Positions 6,978 through 15,380 of a stretch of 39,020 bases of DNA are shown piece by piece. Source of the stretch: Verrucomicrobiia bacterium (GTDB lineage Bacteria > Verrucomicrobiota > Verrucomicrobiae > Limisphaerales > JAKPVM01); the NCBI GenBank assembly GCA_026417275.1, contig JAOADO010000009.1:1-39020 (forward strand), read 5' to 3'. The notes beneath the pieces were generated by a model that was not told where the DNA came from, did not search any database, and was given only the letters and a program-made list of their open reading frames with translations. The position numbers were made by a program, and so were the translations under genes. Within the stretch, counting starts at the first letter, position 1; each line of letters begins with the position of its first letter.

Positions 6978-6998
6978 CCCCGACTGCCACCATCGGGG
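6978..6998 (-). other. Leader hairpin upstream of the DksA-like gene
   Basis: CCCCGA (6978-6983) and TCGGGG (6993-6998) form a 6-bp GC stem about 40 bases before the start of the DksA-like gene. On the minus strand a possible extended -10 (TGCTATGTT, complement of 7005-7013) lies just before it, so the hairpin would be at the very 5' end of the message. The 13 bases at 6990-7002 recur in the porin leader at 11760-11772. Confidence 0.35.
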
Positions 6999-7139
6999 CA
7001 TTAAAACATAGCAAACTCCCAAAAAAATTCCAGAAAAAAATTTACAATTAAATTTCTTCCTTATAGTTGATTTCAGTCTTTTAAAATACCATTCTGTTTC
7101 AAATTTTCAAACTTAAAATTTACATTCTTCCATGTTATT

Positions 7140-8171
7140 TTATTCGGCATTTTTTGCTTTCTTCTTCAATAACTGCTCCTTCAAAAACTTGTCCCCCGAC
7201 GCTTGTTCAAACGCAGTCAACCACAGGTTGCCTAACATCTGACCTGCTTTTAAAATCTGGTTCTCGATAAACTCGCGTCCATGCACTCCATTTTCTCCTT
7301 CTCCAGAAAATTTTCCTTCTTTTTCCATTTTGTAGAGCGTCTCAACCAGTCGGTTCTGTTCAAGAAAATATTTCATAATATCAGGAAATAGATTATCTGG
7401 ATTTTCAGTATTGCCGCCTTTTCTCAAGTTCACTGCCGGCGTTACACGTCCAAGTAATTTCTCACGGTTAATACCCACTTTTTCAATATATCCACCGTCA
7501 ATCCATGAGTGAATTTTTGTGGAGGTTGTATAACCATTCGGATTTTCTCCCACCCATCCATTGAAATGTTTTGTCGTGTGCAGAGGTTGCGTAACGTCGC
7601 CAACAAAGTGCCCCATCACCCCCATTACATAAATCGCGTTCTGACGCGCGTTTGAAATCTCATCGGCGCTTCCATTTTCATCAAACTCTTTCAGACACGA
7701 AAATTGCGACTTCAACTTCGCGTAATACTCGTTAACCGTCCATGGTAAAAAACCGGGCAATTCACGTGTTTTGTCTTTATTCTTAGCAGGGTCAATCGGA
7801 GGAAAATTCTGCGGATGCGCCGCACGCGTAAGCGTTAGCATAGCCATAAATTCGTATCTGAAAGACGGTAGTTCCTGCGGCAAAATCCTGTGCATTTCAA
7901 GATATTCATAATCAAAATAATGGTCTGGATGGTTTTGGTGACGCAGTTCCAATTCAGGCGTGTTTCGCCATCTATCCGGTTCGCCACCTAAGAATGCAAT
8001 TCTCTCCTTGTTCGTCTTTTCAAAAACAAATGCAGGAAAGTTTGTCGGCAAAGATGCAACTGCAATCTCGTTTATCATTCGGTGGATTTCGTAGTCCCAC
8101 GCAATGGATTGACAAACAGCAAGAACCAGACATCCCAAAATGCCAGAGAGTCTTTTCAAAAATGAGGTCAT
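7140..8171 (-). CDS. Secreted S1/P1-type nuclease / zinc-dependent phosphodiesterase
   Basis: The 343-residue product has a signal peptide whose predicted cleavage (after QSIA) leaves tryptophan as residue 1 of the mature enzyme, as in nuclease P1. All nine trinuclear-zinc ligands can be matched: W25 and H30 (W1 and H6 of P1), D66, H84 (HYFD), H188, D192 and H198 (GHFVGDVTQPLH), H221 and D225 (HSWID). The spacing of the last five equals that in P1. S1/P1 enzymes cleave single-stranded nucleic acid and 3'-nucleotides; the related zinc phospholipase C shares the fold. The likely job is extracellular nucleic-acid salvage. The start has a reasonable AGGTG upstream. It follows a membrane-protein gene by 15 bases. 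Confidence 0.88.
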   Translation of the reverse strand: MTSFLKRLSGILGCLVLAVCQSIAWDYEIHRMINEIAVASLPTNFPAFVFEKTNKERIAFLGGEPDRWRNTPELELRHQNHPDHYFDYEYLEMHRILPQELPSFRYEFMAMLTLTRAAHPQNFPPIDPAKNKDKTRELPGFLPWTVNEYYAKLKSQFSCLKEFDENGSADEISNARQNAIYVMGVMGHFVGDVTQPLHTTKHFNGWVGENPNGYTTSTKIHSWIDGGYIEKVGINREKLLGRVTPAVNLRKGGNTENPDNLFPDIMKYFLEQNRLVETLYKMEKEGKFSGEGENGVHGREFIENQILKAGQMLGNLWLTAFEQASGDKFLKEQLLKKKAKNAE

Positions 8172-8186
8172 AATTTCACCTGTTTT

Positions 8187-8729
8187 TTATCTGAACACTG
8201 TTAAACCTAAAATCACCAGCAACACTCCAAAGGCGAGTTTTAACGAACAAATAGATTTGGTTCTTTGAGGCGTAGCGGTCGCCCAGTTTATAATATCACG
8301 CAAACGCCATGGCGAAATTGTAATCCATATTCCAGCGATGACCATAAAATATGCCCATGTAATAAAAACAAGCCTCCATGCAGAATCGTGCCAGCGAAAG
8401 GTGTCAACAATCAACTTCGCAAGCAACATCAACACAACTGCTAACCCACGCGCCCCAAGAAAGTCCCGCACAAAAATACAACTGCCAATTCCAACACCAA
8501 AAAACAGGATATATAGATAAGGTTTCATATGTTGGAAGTCTGCCACCCGTTCAAGACTCACGTAATAAACGAACCAGCACGTGGCTAAAATCATTAAAAA
8601 ACTACCCCACACGATGGAGCGAGGAAATTTCTGCACCATCTTGCCATATTTTTCGGGATTTTTTATGCCGTAAATTTGCGGCAATCCGCTGATTAACCCC
8701 AATAAAACCGCAAGTATCCAAGGTTTCAT
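8187..8729 (-). CDS. Multi-pass membrane protein of unknown function
   Basis: The 180-residue protein is mostly hydrophobic, with about five or six likely membrane spans (near residues 3-20, 40-58, 70-88, 93-110, 117-138 and 160-178). A conserved-looking charged patch NPEKYGKMVQKFPRS lies between the first two. No family is recognised. It ends 15 bases before the S1/P1 nuclease start, so the two are probably cotranscribed. It is not obviously a transporter and lacks known catalytic motifs. Confidence 0.7.
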   Translation of the reverse strand: MKPWILAVLLGLISGLPQIYGIKNPEKYGKMVQKFPRSIVWGSFLMILATCWFVYYVSLERVADFQHMKPYLYILFFGVGIGSCIFVRDFLGARGLAVVLMLLAKLIVDTFRWHDSAWRLVFITWAYFMVIAGIWITISPWRLRDIINWATATPQRTKSICSLKLAFGVLLVILGLTVFR

Positions 8730-8780
8730 TTTAAAAATTAATAAAGAAGTATCACGATTTGCCCCAAGAAATGCAAATTT

Positions 8781-9929
8781 TTATTTTTGCTCTCTGTTTT
8801 TTATATCCATCGCGCGCTTTGTCCTCTCCTGAGCTTCATTTGCCAGTTTTCTCAGTTCCTCCTGCGATGGTAACGAGGCTAAAATGTTCGGCGATATATC
8901 CGCCGCAAATTTCTCGGCAAAATATTGACGCTCTTTTTGCGCAAGTTGTGGATTTACTCCGGTTTTAGATGGAGCAAACCTTTCTTTCCTTTCTCTGCTC
9001 CTTTCTTTCAATCTATCATACAAATTACCCTGAATTAAAGATTGGATATCCACTTTTTGCTCCCCAGCCACAGAGGGAATTTTCTGAACTTCACCGCCGT
9101 TTATTGGCTCTGTGGCATGTTTGGGAAAAATAATTGCAGAATCCGGGCATACTCGCGCGCACGCCGGACAGTTGGTCTTGCATTTCTCCGGGTTAACAAC
9201 AGCCAGCTTACCATCACTATCAACGTCATACACTCCAAACAAGCAGAAACTCAAACATTGCAGACATTGCGAACATAATTCAGAATCAACAACTGGAAAC
9301 CAGGGGTACCATTTCGGAGATTTTGTATTTGTGAATATTTCATCAACCAACGCATGAACCGCGTTTACAGAATCCACAGATAAAGCTTCGCTGAAAGCCT
9401 TATGCAGATGTTTAATCTCCCACCCCGTCCAGTTTTCTTTCTCTGCATAAATGACCGAATAGTCTTCGGCATTGTCAGAAAAAATCCGCGCTGTCATTCC
9501 CTGTTCAAGCAAATATTTAACTACTTCAAACTTATTCGCCCATTTCGTCCTTATTTTAAGTGCAGAGGAATAGTTAACCAGATTCTGTTCAATAATTTTC
9601 TCATCGTTCCGACATTCAGATATTAAATCCAATATTTGTTTTAAATTTTGAGTTCTTAGATTAGCAATTTTTAATGAAGTGTCCGATGGAGATTTAATAG
9701 ACTTTAGCAACGCCTTCACAGCGCGTGGATAACATGCAATCACAAGTCGCTCGTCCGTTAAACCAATACAGGCTTTGACTATTTCATTCGGGCACACACA
9801 CTGTCCGCATAAATCTGAAACTGCTGTGAAAACCAGATTACTATCGCAAAGATATTTTAACACATTATCTCGAACCGCTTGCGGCAAAATACCGGCATTC
9901 GAGCAATGACAATACAAAATTTCGCCCAT
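8781..9929 (-). CDS. Cysteine-rich protein with bacterial-type 2x[4Fe-4S] ferredoxin domain
   Basis: The 382-residue protein has three parts. The N-terminal region (about 1-75) begins MGEILYCHCSNAG and has cysteine pairs at C7/C9 and C41, C44 and C46 plus VIACYPRAVKALL, a layout that recalls HdrA-type or hydrogenase-delta cluster domains. The centre (about 215-265) holds two cluster motifs, C219/C222/C225/C229 and C250/C254/C257/C261. The second is the variant CxxxCxxCxxxC. The C-terminal about 110 residues are highly charged (KERSRERKERF) and look disordered or coiled. It probably moves electrons to an unknown partner; no redox partner is adjacent. TTG at 9947 has a better Shine-Dalgarno (AGGA) and is an alternative start. 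Confidence 0.75.
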   Translation of the reverse strand: MGEILYCHCSNAGILPQAVRDNVLKYLCDSNLVFTAVSDLCGQCVCPNEIVKACIGLTDERLVIACYPRAVKALLKSIKSPSDTSLKIANLRTQNLKQILDLISECRNDEKIIEQNLVNYSSALKIRTKWANKFEVVKYLLEQGMTARIFSDNAEDYSVIYAEKENWTGWEIKHLHKAFSEALSVDSVNAVHALVDEIFTNTKSPKWYPWFPVVDSELCSQCLQCLSFCLFGVYDVDSDGKLAVVNPEKCKTNCPACARVCPDSAIIFPKHATEPINGGEVQKIPSVAGEQKVDIQSLIQGNLYDRLKERSRERKERFAPSKTGVNPQLAQKERQYFAEKFAADISPNILASLPSQEELRKLANEAQERTKRAMDIKNREQK

Positions 9930-10443
9930 AAAATTTATTTTTACCAAAATATCCTATTTAATCCGTTTTTCAACCTTAATCACTTGGCTCTCAAAGAAAA
10001 TTACAATTTCTAATGAAATAAGAATTTCCACATTAAAATCACACAAAGAGTTACAAAATGTGTTTTATCGCGAGCAGATAACATTATCAGGTATTTGTAA
10101 TGTTACTTCTCTCATGATAGGTTCCATAGCGCCATGAGGTGAGTTGCGTTGAATTTGATTTTTGCAGATGGAGCATGGTTGTCAATGGATAGATACCTTT
10201 CCCCTATGGTAGGTCTTCTCCAATTTTTGGAGACGATATATATTTTCCCTCACCTCAGCATTGGAATGGTTGCCTTTTATAGAGAATATTTCAAGTGTTC
10301 AAGATATACGGGCAGAAGTTGAACTATCCCTTTTGGAGTTCGGTAGTGTATAGTCCTTCAGCTAAGAAGAGGGGCATTGCCAACACTTTAAAATGTTTTA
10401 TCCAATCGCAAAATTTGGGATTACTAACCATTGATAAAAAATA
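9930..10443. other. Large gap without recognised gene
   Basis: This gap of about 510 bases is long for such a dense region. It contains inverted repeats TAACATTA/TAATGTTA (10079-10086, 10098-10105), TGAGGTGAG/CTCACCTCA (10135-10143, 10249-10257) and, nested inside the latter, TCTCCAA/TTGGAGA (10217-10233). A plus-strand frame of about 57 codons, roughly 10147-10319, and a second in the next frame ending near 10353 show no known domain and could be remnants of a decayed gene. A structured RNA or an old pseudogene are both possible; neither is demonstrated. Confidence 0.4.
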
Positions 10444-10476
10444 AAAACCCCTCCTGTTTTTCACAGAAGGGGTTTT
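10444..10476 (-). terminator. Rho-independent terminator of the porin gene
   Basis: On the minus strand, AAAACCCCTTCTG and CAGGAGGGGTTTT form a 13-bp stem with one mismatch around a short A-rich loop, followed by TTATTTTTTATC. It begins 24 bases after the porin stop. Confidence 0.88.
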
Positions 10477-10499
10477 ATATGAAATGATACTAACAACAA

Positions 10500-11684
10500 T
10501 TAGAATCTATAAACAACGTTCAGCGCGAGGCTGTAAGCATTGTTGTCGTCATTGCCGAATGGACCATTGCCATTCTGTTGACCAGTCAGGTCGTGGTCCC
10601 AGCGGAATTCAAGACGGGTAATAACGTTCTGCCAGAGCTGATAATCAACGGTGGCAGTGACAGCAACGAGCTCGTTGCCCGCGCCATCAGTGTCTGTAAC
10701 AACATACCACATGGCTGGACCGCTGTTGTAGTAGTCGCCACGGACAGCGAGTTTCAGTTTCTCGATGCCAGAGTAGACGAGATAACCAGCGACGGCGTAT
10801 TCAACTGTATGACCAGAGGTCCAGTCTCTCTGCAATCTGTAATCCCATGCACCACCGACTGCCAAGCCTTTGAGCGGAGTATTCATTGTACCGCCCACAA
10901 AGATGCCTGTGGTATCGCGGGTCGTAGCAGCACCCCACTGTGGCAGACCATCATAAGCGCCAGCAGTCAATGTTGAGCCTTCGAGGAAGCCCATATCGCT
11001 GGTGGCTGTTAACGTGAGACCACCATAGTAAGTCTTTTCGTTTTCAGGAACAACACCCGCTCTACTTCCACGTAGGTTAATTATATTGCCAGTGGAATCA
11101 GCAACACCGCCAAAGACGGAAACCCAATCGGTGAACCTATAGCTTGCTTCAACACCTGTCAAAGCATCCGGAGAAATCTGATATCCATATGAACGGCTAT
11201 AGTTCGGGTTCTTATATGATTCAAACGATTCATACTTCAGCGGGTTATCATAGGCGCCAATCTTAAAGTTCAAGCCATTGCCCAGTGGAGCCCGCAGAGC
11301 AACATAGGCTTGCTTGATAGCAAAATTGTCATTATCAAAACCAAAAACGTTTTGATGTGTTCCATAAGCATCAGCATCTGGACCGAACAATAGGTCAACC
11401 TTATAAGCGGCAGCCCACTCGGTTTCATCCATTGGTCTCTCGATTGTAAGACCAACGACGTTGAGGTTAATACCATCTTGTTTATCGGCGCCATCATAAG
11501 CACGACCGACAAGGGTATTCCCTCTGCCAATCTTCCAGATTACCGAGGTATCCACATAACCACTGATTGTGGTTGAGGAAAGCGCGGTCAGAACCGGGTT
11601 CGCCTTTTCCTCGGCTTGAACCACTGACGCCAGGCTGACCACTCCCAGAGCAGCCAAACCTAATGTCCATTTATTAAACTTCAT
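10500..11684 (-). CDS. Outer-membrane beta-barrel porin, OmpL-like (BBP2 family)
   Basis: The 394-residue protein starts MKFNKWTLGLAALGVVSLA and has a clear signal peptide ending at VVQA before EEKANP. The mature N-terminus carries ISGYVDTSVIWKIG and later GLTIERPMDETEWAAAY and VDLLFGPDADAYG. These are typical of the putative beta-barrel porin-2 (OmpL-like) family found in Verrucomicrobia and Planctomycetes. Alternating hydrophobic strands run throughout and the C-terminus ends in VVYRF, an aromatic terminal residue suited to BAM insertion. The start at 11684 is supported by GGAGG six bases upstream. The message has a promoter-like sequence at 11780-11808, a hairpin leader, and a strong terminator, fitting an abundant monocistronic product. 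Confidence 0.9.
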   Translation of the reverse strand: MKFNKWTLGLAALGVVSLASVVQAEEKANPVLTALSSTTISGYVDTSVIWKIGRGNTLVGRAYDGADKQDGINLNVVGLTIERPMDETEWAAAYKVDLLFGPDADAYGTHQNVFGFDNDNFAIKQAYVALRAPLGNGLNFKIGAYDNPLKYESFESYKNPNYSRSYGYQISPDALTGVEASYRFTDWVSVFGGVADSTGNIINLRGSRAGVVPENEKTYYGGLTLTATSDMGFLEGSTLTAGAYDGLPQWGAATTRDTTGIFVGGTMNTPLKGLAVGGAWDYRLQRDWTSGHTVEYAVAGYLVYSGIEKLKLAVRGDYYNSGPAMWYVVTDTDGAGNELVAVTATVDYQLWQNVITRLEFRWDHDLTGQQNGNGPFGNDDNNAYSLALNVVYRF

Positions 11685-11733
11685 GTCGTTCCTCCGATTT
11701 ATGGTGGTTGTTATTTTCATGTTTACTCGTAAT

Positions 11734-11752
11734 GGGCAAACACGGTTTGCCC
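11734..11752 (-). other. Hairpin in the porin 5' leader
   Basis: GGGCAAA (11734-11740) and TTTGCCC (11746-11752) form a perfect 7-bp stem with a 5-base loop, about 50 bases before the porin start. No T-tract follows in the direction of transcription, so it is more likely a stabilising or regulatory structure than a terminator. Confidence 0.45.
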
Positions 11753-11779
11753 GCACCCCCCATCGGGGCATTTTTTCGC

Positions 11780-11808
11780 ATACTATGCAAGTTTGACGCG
11801 ATTAGCAA
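11780..11808 (-). promoter_or_regulatory. Predicted promoter of the porin gene
   Basis: On the minus strand TTGCTA (complement of 11803-11808) and TAGTAT (complement of 11780-11785) are separated by exactly 17 bases, each matching the sigma-70 consensus at four of six positions. Helically phased A-tracts lie directly upstream of the -35 element. The leader would be about 90 bases. Confidence 0.5.
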
Positions 11809-11810
11809 CA

Positions 11811-11840
11811 TTTTTTTTCATTTTTTTTTCATTTTTTTTT
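11811..11840. promoter_or_regulatory. Three helically phased A/T-tracts between porin and rpmB
   Basis: T-runs at 11811-11818, 11821-11829 and 11832-11840 are separated by CA dinucleotides. Their centres are about 10.5 bases apart, one helical turn, which is the arrangement that produces intrinsic DNA curvature. They sit upstream of the porin -35 element on one side and of the rpmB promoter on the other, and could act as an UP-element-like or nucleoid-protein site. Confidence 0.5.
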
Positions 11841-11842
11841 AC

Positions 11843-11868
11843 TTGACCAAATTGCATTATTGTATAAA
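11843..11868 (+). promoter_or_regulatory. Possible rpmB promoter
   Basis: TTGACC (11843-11848) is followed by TATAAA (11863-11868). The 14-base spacer is short for sigma-70; shifting to TAAATA (11865-11870) gives 16. It lies 50 bases before the rpmB start. Confidence 0.35.
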
Positions 11869-11918
11869 TATTAGTATCTTAAATTGGTTTAACAATTAAT
11901 GGTGTTGAAATATAGATT

Positions 11919-12182
11919 ATGGCGAGAATTTGCGAATTAACAGGAAAACGCCCCGTAAAGGGCAGTATTATATGGCGAAGTGGTAAACCGAAGAAACAGG
12001 GCGGTATCGGTACCCACGTTACAGCCACAACCAAGCGTCGTTTCTTTCCAAACCTTCAGAGAGTAAAAGCTGTCGTGGATGGACAGGTAAAATACATTCG
12101 AGTCTCCACAACTGCTATTAAAAAGGGGTTGGTTGTAAAACCGCCTAAACGGAATTGGAAACCAGAAGAGAAGGCAAAATAA
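11919..12182 (+). CDS. rpmB: 50S ribosomal protein L28
   Basis: The 87-residue protein begins MARICELTGKRPVKG and contains KRRFFPNLQRVKAVVDG and VSTTAIKKGL, the L28 pattern. It binds 23S rRNA in the large subunit. Only one cysteine (C5) is present, so this is the form without a zinc ribbon. It extends about ten residues beyond E. coli L28 (78) with a basic tail KPPKRNWKPEEKAK. It is monocistronic, divergent from the porin, and followed by a strong terminator. Confidence 0.95.
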   Translation: MARICELTGKRPVKGSIIWRSGKPKKQGGIGTHVTATTKRRFFPNLQRVKAVVDGQVKYIRVSTTAIKKGLVVKPPKRNWKPEEKAK

Positions 12183-12212
12183 TATCTGCTTTAATATAAA
12201 ACTGAGTTTAAA

Positions 12213-12242
12213 TTCCCCGCAGTAATGCGGGGTTTTTGTTTT
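12213..12242 (+). terminator. Rho-independent terminator of rpmB
   Basis: CCCCGC (12215-12220) and GCGGGG (12227-12232) form a GC stem around AGTAAT, followed by TTTTTGTTTT. Confidence 0.92.
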
Positions 12243-12332
12243 ATATGACTAACACTTAAATCTATTTAAAATTTAATTGACCTTATTATTTAATAAAAAC
12301 AGAAAATTAATTAAAATCTCAACCAAAAATTA

Positions 12333-12360
12333 TTGAAATATAAATTGAACATAGTATAAT
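12333..12360 (+). promoter_or_regulatory. Promoter of tRNA-Ser
   Basis: TTGAAA (12333-12338) and a consensus TATAAT (12355-12360) are separated by 16 bases. Transcription would begin a few bases before the tRNA 5' end at 12372. Confidence 0.7.
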
Positions 12361-12371
12361 TTTAAAAAAAC

Positions 12372-12464
<93 letters not shown>

Positions 12465-12660
12465 CGAGTTTCTTTAATAATTTCAGCACAGGCAATAGAT
12501 TCTTTTCTTCAGAATCAGAATTATCATCCAGGATTTTGCTTGTGGATAAAGTTTTTTAACATTGGCGGCGTCTTTCCGCTTCGTGAAAGGACCCTGCTAT
12601 CGCAGTTCAAATCTTAAAAAACCACTTAATTTGAGAAAGTCTTCAATCGAACGATGCCGT

Positions 12661-13452
12661 TTACCATCTTGGCAATAAGATTACATCGTTTGTTTTAACC
12701 CAACCGACTCTGCCTGAATAATCCGAAACTTGAAGCCATTCGTCCTTGGAATCCAGAATAATAAATTCCAGTCCATCTTTAATCGGGAATTTTTGAGGCG
12801 ATTGCTCCAGTGGTCCCTGCCGAATCGCACCTTCCGAGATTATTGAAATAGCAATTTGATTGGAAATTCTGTCGTATGCATTTATCCCGAGTGCTATCAG
12901 GAATAAAACCAGGGTAAACGCTGAAATTGTGAATGGTATTTTCAATTTTGGTTTTAACTCGGTTTTCACCTGGCAGAGTGTCAGGATACCGAAAAAAGTC
13001 CAGAAAGAAACCGCAAACAAAATCCCCCACTCATTAAGCGTTAGTTTTTTGAACGTGTCCTTCCAATCTTTTTTTGTCAAAACCGCGCCAGCGGCAACGT
13101 GTTTTCTGGCAAATTCAATGTTTGCGCGGATGTCAGGGTCTCGCGGAGCAAGCCGCTGGGCAATCAAATAATTATAAATTGCGTATCCAATTTTGCCCGA
13201 TTTGAAATATGCGTTTCCTAAATTGAAGTAAACAGCCGTAGATGCTTTTCCATTTTTTATCAGGCTTTCATAGACTGCTATCGCATTCGAATATTGTCCT
13301 TGCTCAAACAACCTGTTCGCCTGGTCAAATTCTTCTTGAGGTGTGGCGGCGTTTAAAATTGAATTTTCATTAATAAGACAGAAAACAAAGCAACACGCGA
13401 ACAAAACGCGCATAATTTTTGACATGGAGTTTTTTAAAAATTGCGCTCTCAT
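12661..13452 (-). CDS. batE: BatE-like TPR and SH3 membrane protein
   Basis: This 263-residue protein has an N-terminal hydrophobic segment (signal or anchor), TPR repeats (about 40-110, EEFDQANRLFEQGQYSNAIAVYESL then YFNLGNAYFKSGKIGYA), a membrane region (about 143-195) and a C-terminal SH3-like domain ending GRVGWVKTNDVILLP. That is the BatE layout of Bacteroides-type aerotolerance loci. Function in the family is poorly defined; a cell-envelope stress role is usual. The ATG at 13452 overlaps the batD TGA by four bases (ATGA), a strong sign of coupled translation. An alternative start is ATG 13425 (MSKIMR). Confidence 0.8.
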   Translation of the reverse strand: MRAQFLKNSMSKIMRVLFACCFVFCLINENSILNAATPQEEFDQANRLFEQGQYSNAIAVYESLIKNGKASTAVYFNLGNAYFKSGKIGYAIYNYLIAQRLAPRDPDIRANIEFARKHVAAGAVLTKKDWKDTFKKLTLNEWGILFAVSFWTFFGILTLCQVKTELKPKLKIPFTISAFTLVLFLIALGINAYDRISNQIAISIISEGAIRQGPLEQSPQKFPIKDGLEFIILDSKDEWLQVSDYSGRVGWVKTNDVILLPRW

Positions 13453-15206
13453 TTTTCGGTTTCAACCTCCGAAAGCAATTTCAAAGCCTGGTGAACTTCC
13501 GGTATGATCTGGTTTAATTGTTGAGTATTCTTTTGTCCACCATATCGGGCTTGATTACACTCGTTGAATAGTTTTCTTAATATGAAAATTAATTCTTCGG
13601 AGCAACCGATAGGCACCAGATTTTCATCTATCACGGATTCAGTAATCGAAAGCGCCGGCAAATCGAGGCGTTCACCAATTTTTTCCTGAAGCAGTCGGAA
13701 GATGGCGGCAAAAAATTCTTCCGTCTTTTGCTGTTCAGCAAGGGCGGGCAGTTTTTTAAGTTCTTCCTTAATTATTCGTTCGGTCTCAAGTTTTCTCCTC
13801 AATCTTGGATTGTTCGTCAATTCTTCAAGGCGTTTTCTTCGAACAAGTAGAACAAGCCACATCGCCGCCGGCAAGGTTTGCGCTCCCCAGAAGTACGGAT
13901 TGACAATTATGGGAACAGTGATTGCTCCGAATGCCCCCGGTTTCACTTTGTTGGGAACAATATCGGTTTGAATAATTGCAGAAGACGCGTTTGTGGTTGT
14001 ATTCATAACAACTTGCCCACTGGCACTCGGTCTTACAATTAACGGGACGTTCGGTCCTTTCAAAATCCGATATTCCTGTTTTTCTGTGTCAAAATATGCA
14101 AAAATAAACGGCGGCAGTTCGCGAGTTTCGGTAGATTTTGCGACAACCACTTGTTCAAAAGTTTTTGTTCCCGCAAGCCCGAATTGGTCTGTGATTTCGA
14201 CTTTGCTTGTCGGCGGATATACCTTGAATTCTGACCATGCTGGTTGTTCGGGCAGAGTCAAGGATTCAATTGGACCGCGTCCAGAGATTGTCACTTTGAC
14301 AGTAATTGGATCGCCAACGGCAACGTTCGTTGGCGAGATGTTAACTGTCATGTTATAAACGCCAATAGCGCCGTTAAACTCTGTCGGTACATTTGTTGAA
14401 GGCAGTGGGAGGACCTTGATTTTATATTCTGGCGCGGTAAGGGCAACCGTTCGCCAAGCGGCAACAACTGTTTCGCCAAAAAAGTTCCTTTCCAACCGCG
14501 ATGGAATTGTGACTTTCATGGAAACAGGGCCCAGAGAAAGTTCTCCCGCACGCATGGCGGTTGCATACGTGCGGAATGTTATCAATCGCCACGTTCTGCC
14601 TTCTTCGATAGAGTGAGAGTCGTTTTGAACAAGTTTACCTATGTTAAAACCTTCCGCAACAATCTGTGGTTGTTCTCCGCCGTTTAACGCCAAATAAAGT
14701 AGCCGAACTTCTATCTGAAATGGCTCGCCAACACGGACTTCGCCCTTTGAAATATTAAATCGCAATCTTGCAAATCGCTCGATGTCGCGATTGTCCACCT
14801 TGCCAACAATCAATTTTATTGGTTGGCTTGCCACTTTTTGCCCCCCAATGGCGGCGACAAACGGTGGAATCGTGTATTCACCCTCTTTTTCTGCCGATAT
14901 CGCAAAAGTCCTAACGTAACTTATTGATATTCTATTATTTACAATATACTGGCGAAAACTTTCGCCACCCGGGTTAATTGTAAGACCGGGCACGGAAGGA
15001 ATTTGAATATCTCCATCGGGCTTGCCACCTTCAAAACTTAAACTCAAAGTGGCGGTTTCACCAACAGTGATAGAAGGTGGCTCAATCGTAGCATTCAGAG
15101 AAACGCTGGCACCATAAACAAAACATGCTGGCAGAAAAACTGCCAGAATCAAAGCCAACAACATCCATGAAAATCGGCGTATTTTATTATATCCGCGCAT
15201 CTCCAT
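13449..15206 (-). CDS. batD: BatD-like oxygen-tolerance protein
   Basis: The 585-residue product has a signal peptide, then repeated immunoglobulin-like beta domains (for example ATIEPPSITVGETATLSLSF and NISPTNVAVGDPITVKVTIS). Near the C-terminus are one membrane span (around PYFWGAQTLPAAMWLVLLV) and a cytoplasmic helical tail with KRLEELTNNPRLRRK. This matches BatD proteins, normally encoded with BatA, BatB, BatC and BatE and a MoxR ATPase. Only batE is adjacent; upstream lies a divergent aminotransferase. Start ATG 15206 has GGAT eight bases upstream; ATG 15200 and TTG 15227 are alternatives. Confidence 0.8.
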   Translation of the reverse strand: MEMRGYNKIRRFSWMLLALILAVFLPACFVYGASVSLNATIEPPSITVGETATLSLSFEGGKPDGDIQIPSVPGLTINPGGESFRQYIVNNRISISYVRTFAISAEKEGEYTIPPFVAAIGGQKVASQPIKLIVGKVDNRDIERFARLRFNISKGEVRVGEPFQIEVRLLYLALNGGEQPQIVAEGFNIGKLVQNDSHSIEEGRTWRLITFRTYATAMRAGELSLGPVSMKVTIPSRLERNFFGETVVAAWRTVALTAPEYKIKVLPLPSTNVPTEFNGAIGVYNMTVNISPTNVAVGDPITVKVTISGRGPIESLTLPEQPAWSEFKVYPPTSKVEITDQFGLAGTKTFEQVVVAKSTETRELPPFIFAYFDTEKQEYRILKGPNVPLIVRPSASGQVVMNTTTNASSAIIQTDIVPNKVKPGAFGAITVPIIVNPYFWGAQTLPAAMWLVLLVRRKRLEELTNNPRLRRKLETERIIKEELKKLPALAEQQKTEEFFAAIFRLLQEKIGERLDLPALSITESVIDENLVPIGCSEELIFILRKLFNECNQARYGGQKNTQQLNQIIPEVHQALKLLSEVETEK

Positions 15207-15380
15207 ATTTTTTATCCGCAATCGCAAGTCATATTTTTAGACTAAATTATGCCGAATTTGTTCGCGATTCTATTATATTTTACATAGTTTTAAAATATAA
15301 TAATTGAGAAGTTCGTTTACCTGACGATAACAAAAAACTTTTCTTGAATTGTTTAATTGTATCTGGAAAATATAACGCGT

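Noticed and set aside
12540..12660. Possible tRNA-like or structured sequence after tRNA-Ser
   Set aside because: No cloverleaf can be formed; only a short CTTTC/GAAAG stem is present.
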